NCBI GenBank assembly: GCA_030068145.1
Contig: JAPJBO010000796.1
Location: 41,537 to 105,536 of the forward strand
Origin: Diplonema papillatum
Taxonomy: Eukaryota; Euglenozoa; Diplonemea; Diplonemida; Diplonemidae
Direction of reading: 5' to 3'
Length of the DNA stretch: 64,000 nucleotides
Shown here: positions 62,007 to 64,000 of the stretch, piece after piece
Layout of the letters: the number at the start of each line of letters is the position of its first letter
Position numbering within the stretch: the first letter of the stretch is position 1
Translations under genes and position numbers: made by a program
The notes under the pieces: model-generated
Told to the model about the DNA's origin: nothing
The model's database searches: none
The model's input: the letters and a program-made list of their open reading frames with translations, nothing else

Positions 62007-63695
62007 ATGCCCGACGCCGGCTCTTTGCCTCGGCAGGTCGTGGGCCTGAAATCGCGGAGATCCAGGTTGCTCAGGGGAAGGAGGCTTTTTCTACGGCTTC
62101 ACCCACACTTTTACGACCCTCCCACCACAGTCCCCCTCGGATACCTTCCGCCGGAAACCAGAGGTCTCGTCCCGGCGGTCGGTGCTCCGAGGTCGGCGAA
62201 GCCGCTTGACGTCACGGCGGTACCTCCGATCGACCTCCGTGCGCTCCGGGATCTCGCCAGGCCCGGAGCCCGGTTGCACAGCCTGCTCGACCTCCTCACG
62301 GACGGACACGCTTTCCGACGGAAGCTACTGGGCACGCCGCTCGTGCCGGGTCGGAAGAGCGACGCGTTTGCGCACCATGCGGTGACGCTGGAGGGCGTCG
62401 GCTTTGTGGAACGCGTTCCCCGCTCGGAGCCGCTGAAGTGCGTACTGCCGGCGTTCGCTGTCGAGAAGGGGGAGCACCACTCCCGTGCCATCGTCGATGG
62501 CCGCCCGCTGAACGAGCTGATGGAGCCTCCGCCGAAGTTCAGCCTCTTGCGTGTCGACGAGGTCATCGCCAAGATGATGTCGAAGTCGCACGCAGTCGTC
62601 GTCGACCTGAAGTCCTACTTCTTCCAGTTCCCAGTGGGACGGTCGACGTCGGCTTTCTTCGGGCTCCGGACCAGGAGGCCCGACGGGGGCGTGGCTCTGT
62701 ATCGGTGGCGCCGGCTTACGATGGGCTGGTCGTTCTCGCCCGTGATCGCACAGGACTCTGCGCTGGTCATCACGGAACCCGCCGGGGACGATAGGATAGT
62801 CTGGTACGACGACTGGGCCCTCGTCGGTGACTGTCCGGACGCGCTTCGCGCTGTGCGCGACCGAGTCCTGCGACGCGCCCGCAAGGTGTGCATGACGGTC
62901 AACGACGAGAAGTCCGTCCTCGAGCCCAGCTCGACGCCGGTTGTCTTGGGAGTCGAGTTCGACCTCGCGGCGAAGAGATACCGGCTGAAGCAAGAGTGGG
63001 CGAGGAAGGCGCACCTCCTCTTTTGCTCGGTCGATTCGACGCGGATGACTTTGCGTGGCGTTTGGAAGGTCGTCGGGACCGCTATTTGGGCGTGGACGGT
63101 GTGGGGCACGCCGCTCTGCAGGGTGAGCCCGGTGCTTGCGTGGATGGGAACCCTGGCGCACCAGGTCCTGACCGGTTCCCTGGGCTGGGAGTCGCTGGTC
63201 CGCGTGAGCGACGACGTTTTTCCGTTCCTTGCGGGAGTGAGACGGCGTCTGTCGGGCAACCGGTGGGTCGTTTTCGACTCGAAGCAACGGGACACCCTCG
63301 TGGAGGCGTGGTCCGACGCCAGCATGCAGGGATGGGCCTGGCTGGTGGGTTCCATGGCGATGTGGGGCCCGTGGAGGGATGTCCCGCAGCACATCTTCTT
63401 CGCTGAGCTGACGGCGGCGAAGTTCGCGATTGCGTACGCGGCTTCTCGCTCTCCGCTGTCGACGATCAGGATCTTCGTCGACAACTTGCCCGCCGTCAAC
63501 TGCTTGAGGAACTGGAAGTCGAAGACCCAGCTCGGGAACTTCATCCTGTGCAAGGTCCGCGACGTCTTGGAGGAACACCAGTGCGTCCTCGAGACTGTAT
63601 GGGTCCCGACTGCTGAGCAACTGGCAGACGTCTGGACGCGGGACCCATACAGGCAGGGCATCCAGCCGCCCCGGACCCCGTTCTGCGTTGCATGA
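62007..63695 (+). CDS. Reverse transcriptase-RNase H of the YR element
   Basis: A 562-residue protein. The frame is open further upstream, but that part overlaps the gag and recombinase genes, so ATG 62007 (MPDAGSLPRQ), 50 bases after the recombinase stop, is chosen. RT: KCVLPAFAVEK and RAIVDGRPLNE (144-170), motif A VVVDLKSYFFQFP with D200, motif B LTMGWSFSP, motif C WYDDW (266-270). RNase H: AWSDASMQGWAW, FAELTAAKFA, IFVDNLPAVN and VPTAEQLADVWTRD provide the acidic residues. It is related to the minus-strand RT at 57504-59519 but keeps both Asp of motif C. Confidence 0.88.
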   Translation: MPDAGSLPRQVVGLKSRRSRLLRGRRLFLRLHPHFYDPPTTVPLGYLPPETRGLVPAVGAPRSAKPLDVTAVPPIDLRALRDLARPGARLHSLLDLLTDGHAFRRKLLGTPLVPGRKSDAFAHHAVTLEGVGFVERVPRSEPLKCVLPAFAVEKGEHHSRAIVDGRPLNELMEPPPKFSLLRVDEVIAKMMSKSHAVVVDLKSYFFQFPVGRSTSAFFGLRTRRPDGGVALYRWRRLTMGWSFSPVIAQDSALVITEPAGDDRIVWYDDWALVGDCPDALRAVRDRVLRRARKVCMTVNDEKSVLEPSSTPVVLGVEFDLAAKRYRLKQEWARKAHLLFCSVDSTRMTLRGVWKVVGTAIWAWTVWGTPLCRVSPVLAWMGTLAHQVLTGSLGWESLVRVSDDVFPFLAGVRRRLSGNRWVVFDSKQRDTLVEAWSDASMQGWAWLVGSMAMWGPWRDVPQHIFFAELTAAKFAIAYAASRSPLSTIRIFVDNLPAVNCLRNWKSKTQLGNFILCKVRDVLEEHQCVLETVWVPTAEQLADVWTRDPYRQGIQPPRTPFCVA

Positions 63696-64000
63696 GGATC
63701 TTTACCTCGGAAGTTTTGTTTTTACGCTCCTGATAGCGCTATTCTTTGCGAGACCCGGAGGCAGCGGGATCTCAGCTCTTTAAGTTTCACGTCCAGGGAT
63801 TTTTATTCCACATTCTCGCTTTCATTTCACCAACCCTGTGACAATTATCATCTTCACCGTTTCTGCCAACGCGACCTTTTCCGAGTTTGAATAGAGCATC
63901 TATTTGGTATCGGAAAGTAGGTGCGAGATCAGGCAAACCTTGTGCGCTAGCTTCGTTTAACCGTGAATCTAATAAACAGGGCTTACCCCACATTCTCGCT
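63696..64000 (+). repeat. Right end of the YR element with terminal repeat (cut by window end)
   Basis: After the RT stop there are about 110 bases of non-coding sequence, a short copy of the repeat's distal part (63809-63828), and the full direct repeat from 63883. The repeat runs off the window. Confidence 0.85.

Larger units (their letters stand above)
59956..64000 (+). mobile_element. Tyrosine-recombinase retrotransposon (DIRS/Ngaro-like) with gag, YR, RT-RH
   Basis: Three genes on one strand lie between direct repeats: 59956-60081 on the left and 63883-64000 on the right (cut by the window end). The repeats differ at one base over 118 bases. A short piece of the repeat's distal part (CCACATTCTCGCTTTCATTT, 63809-63828) occurs inside the right end before the full repeat. 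This is the split direct-repeat arrangement of Ngaro/PAT elements. All three frames are intact. Confidence 0.85.

Overview
The window looks like nuclear DNA of a unicellular eukaryote with a repeat-rich, moderately GC-rich genome. The signs are spliceosomal introns with GT/AG borders, two host genes whose introns span kilobases, non-LTR and tyrosine-recombinase retrotransposons, long mini- and microsatellites, and no operons or Shine-Dalgarno starts. A trehalose-type GH65 phosphorylase fused to HAD domains and abundant 2A-bearing retrotransposons would suit an algal or other protist genome. The sequence alone does not fix the lineage.

Layout. 1-8730: two head-to-tail non-LTR retrotransposons. 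Element A is present only as its 3' end. Element B looks intact, with ORF1 and a 1971-codon ORF2 that joins an AlkB-like dioxygenase domain, a canonical 2A ribosome-skipping peptide, an APE-type endonuclease, a reverse transcriptase, a CCHC knuckle and a triple Cys/His repeat. 8783-16085: no convincing host gene, but many short dispersed repeats and minisatellites. 16086-24522: a PLAC8-domain gene in two exons, whose 8-kb intron contains a second full-length non-LTR element (C, with a divergent 2A). 24523-35300: microsatellite, an imperfect inverted repeat, small minisatellites and a 5.7-kb satellite of a 41-bp unit (about 139 copies) sitting inside one arm of the inverted repeat. 35390 to at least 57078: one large host gene in at least four exons, encoding a beta-phosphoglucomutase-like domain, a GH65 disaccharide phosphorylase and a HAD phosphatase of trehalose-phosphatase type. 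Its introns hold element D (5'-truncated relative of B), a TA-flanked inverted-repeat transposon, duplicated exon fragments, a 99-bp minisatellite and terminal-repeat fragments of tyrosine-recombinase elements. 57240-64000: a minus-strand RT-RNase H unit and a plus-strand element with gag, tyrosine recombinase and RT-RNase H genes between direct repeats.

How the parts fit. The sugar gene predicts a single polypeptide for phosphorolysis of trehalose or a related alpha-glucoside, handling of glucose phosphate, and phosphatase action. The PLAC8 protein is a small Cys-rich membrane-type protein. Most of the rest is mobile DNA. The most unusual points are the AlkB-2A-endonuclease-RT architecture of element B, and a 52-bp motif that abuts both ends of B and D (even though D is 5'-truncated), abuts the 3' end of A, and also occurs alone. 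This implies site-specific insertion into a multicopy target. The splice joins, domain calls and boundaries were made by eye from the sequence. No database or alignment program was run.
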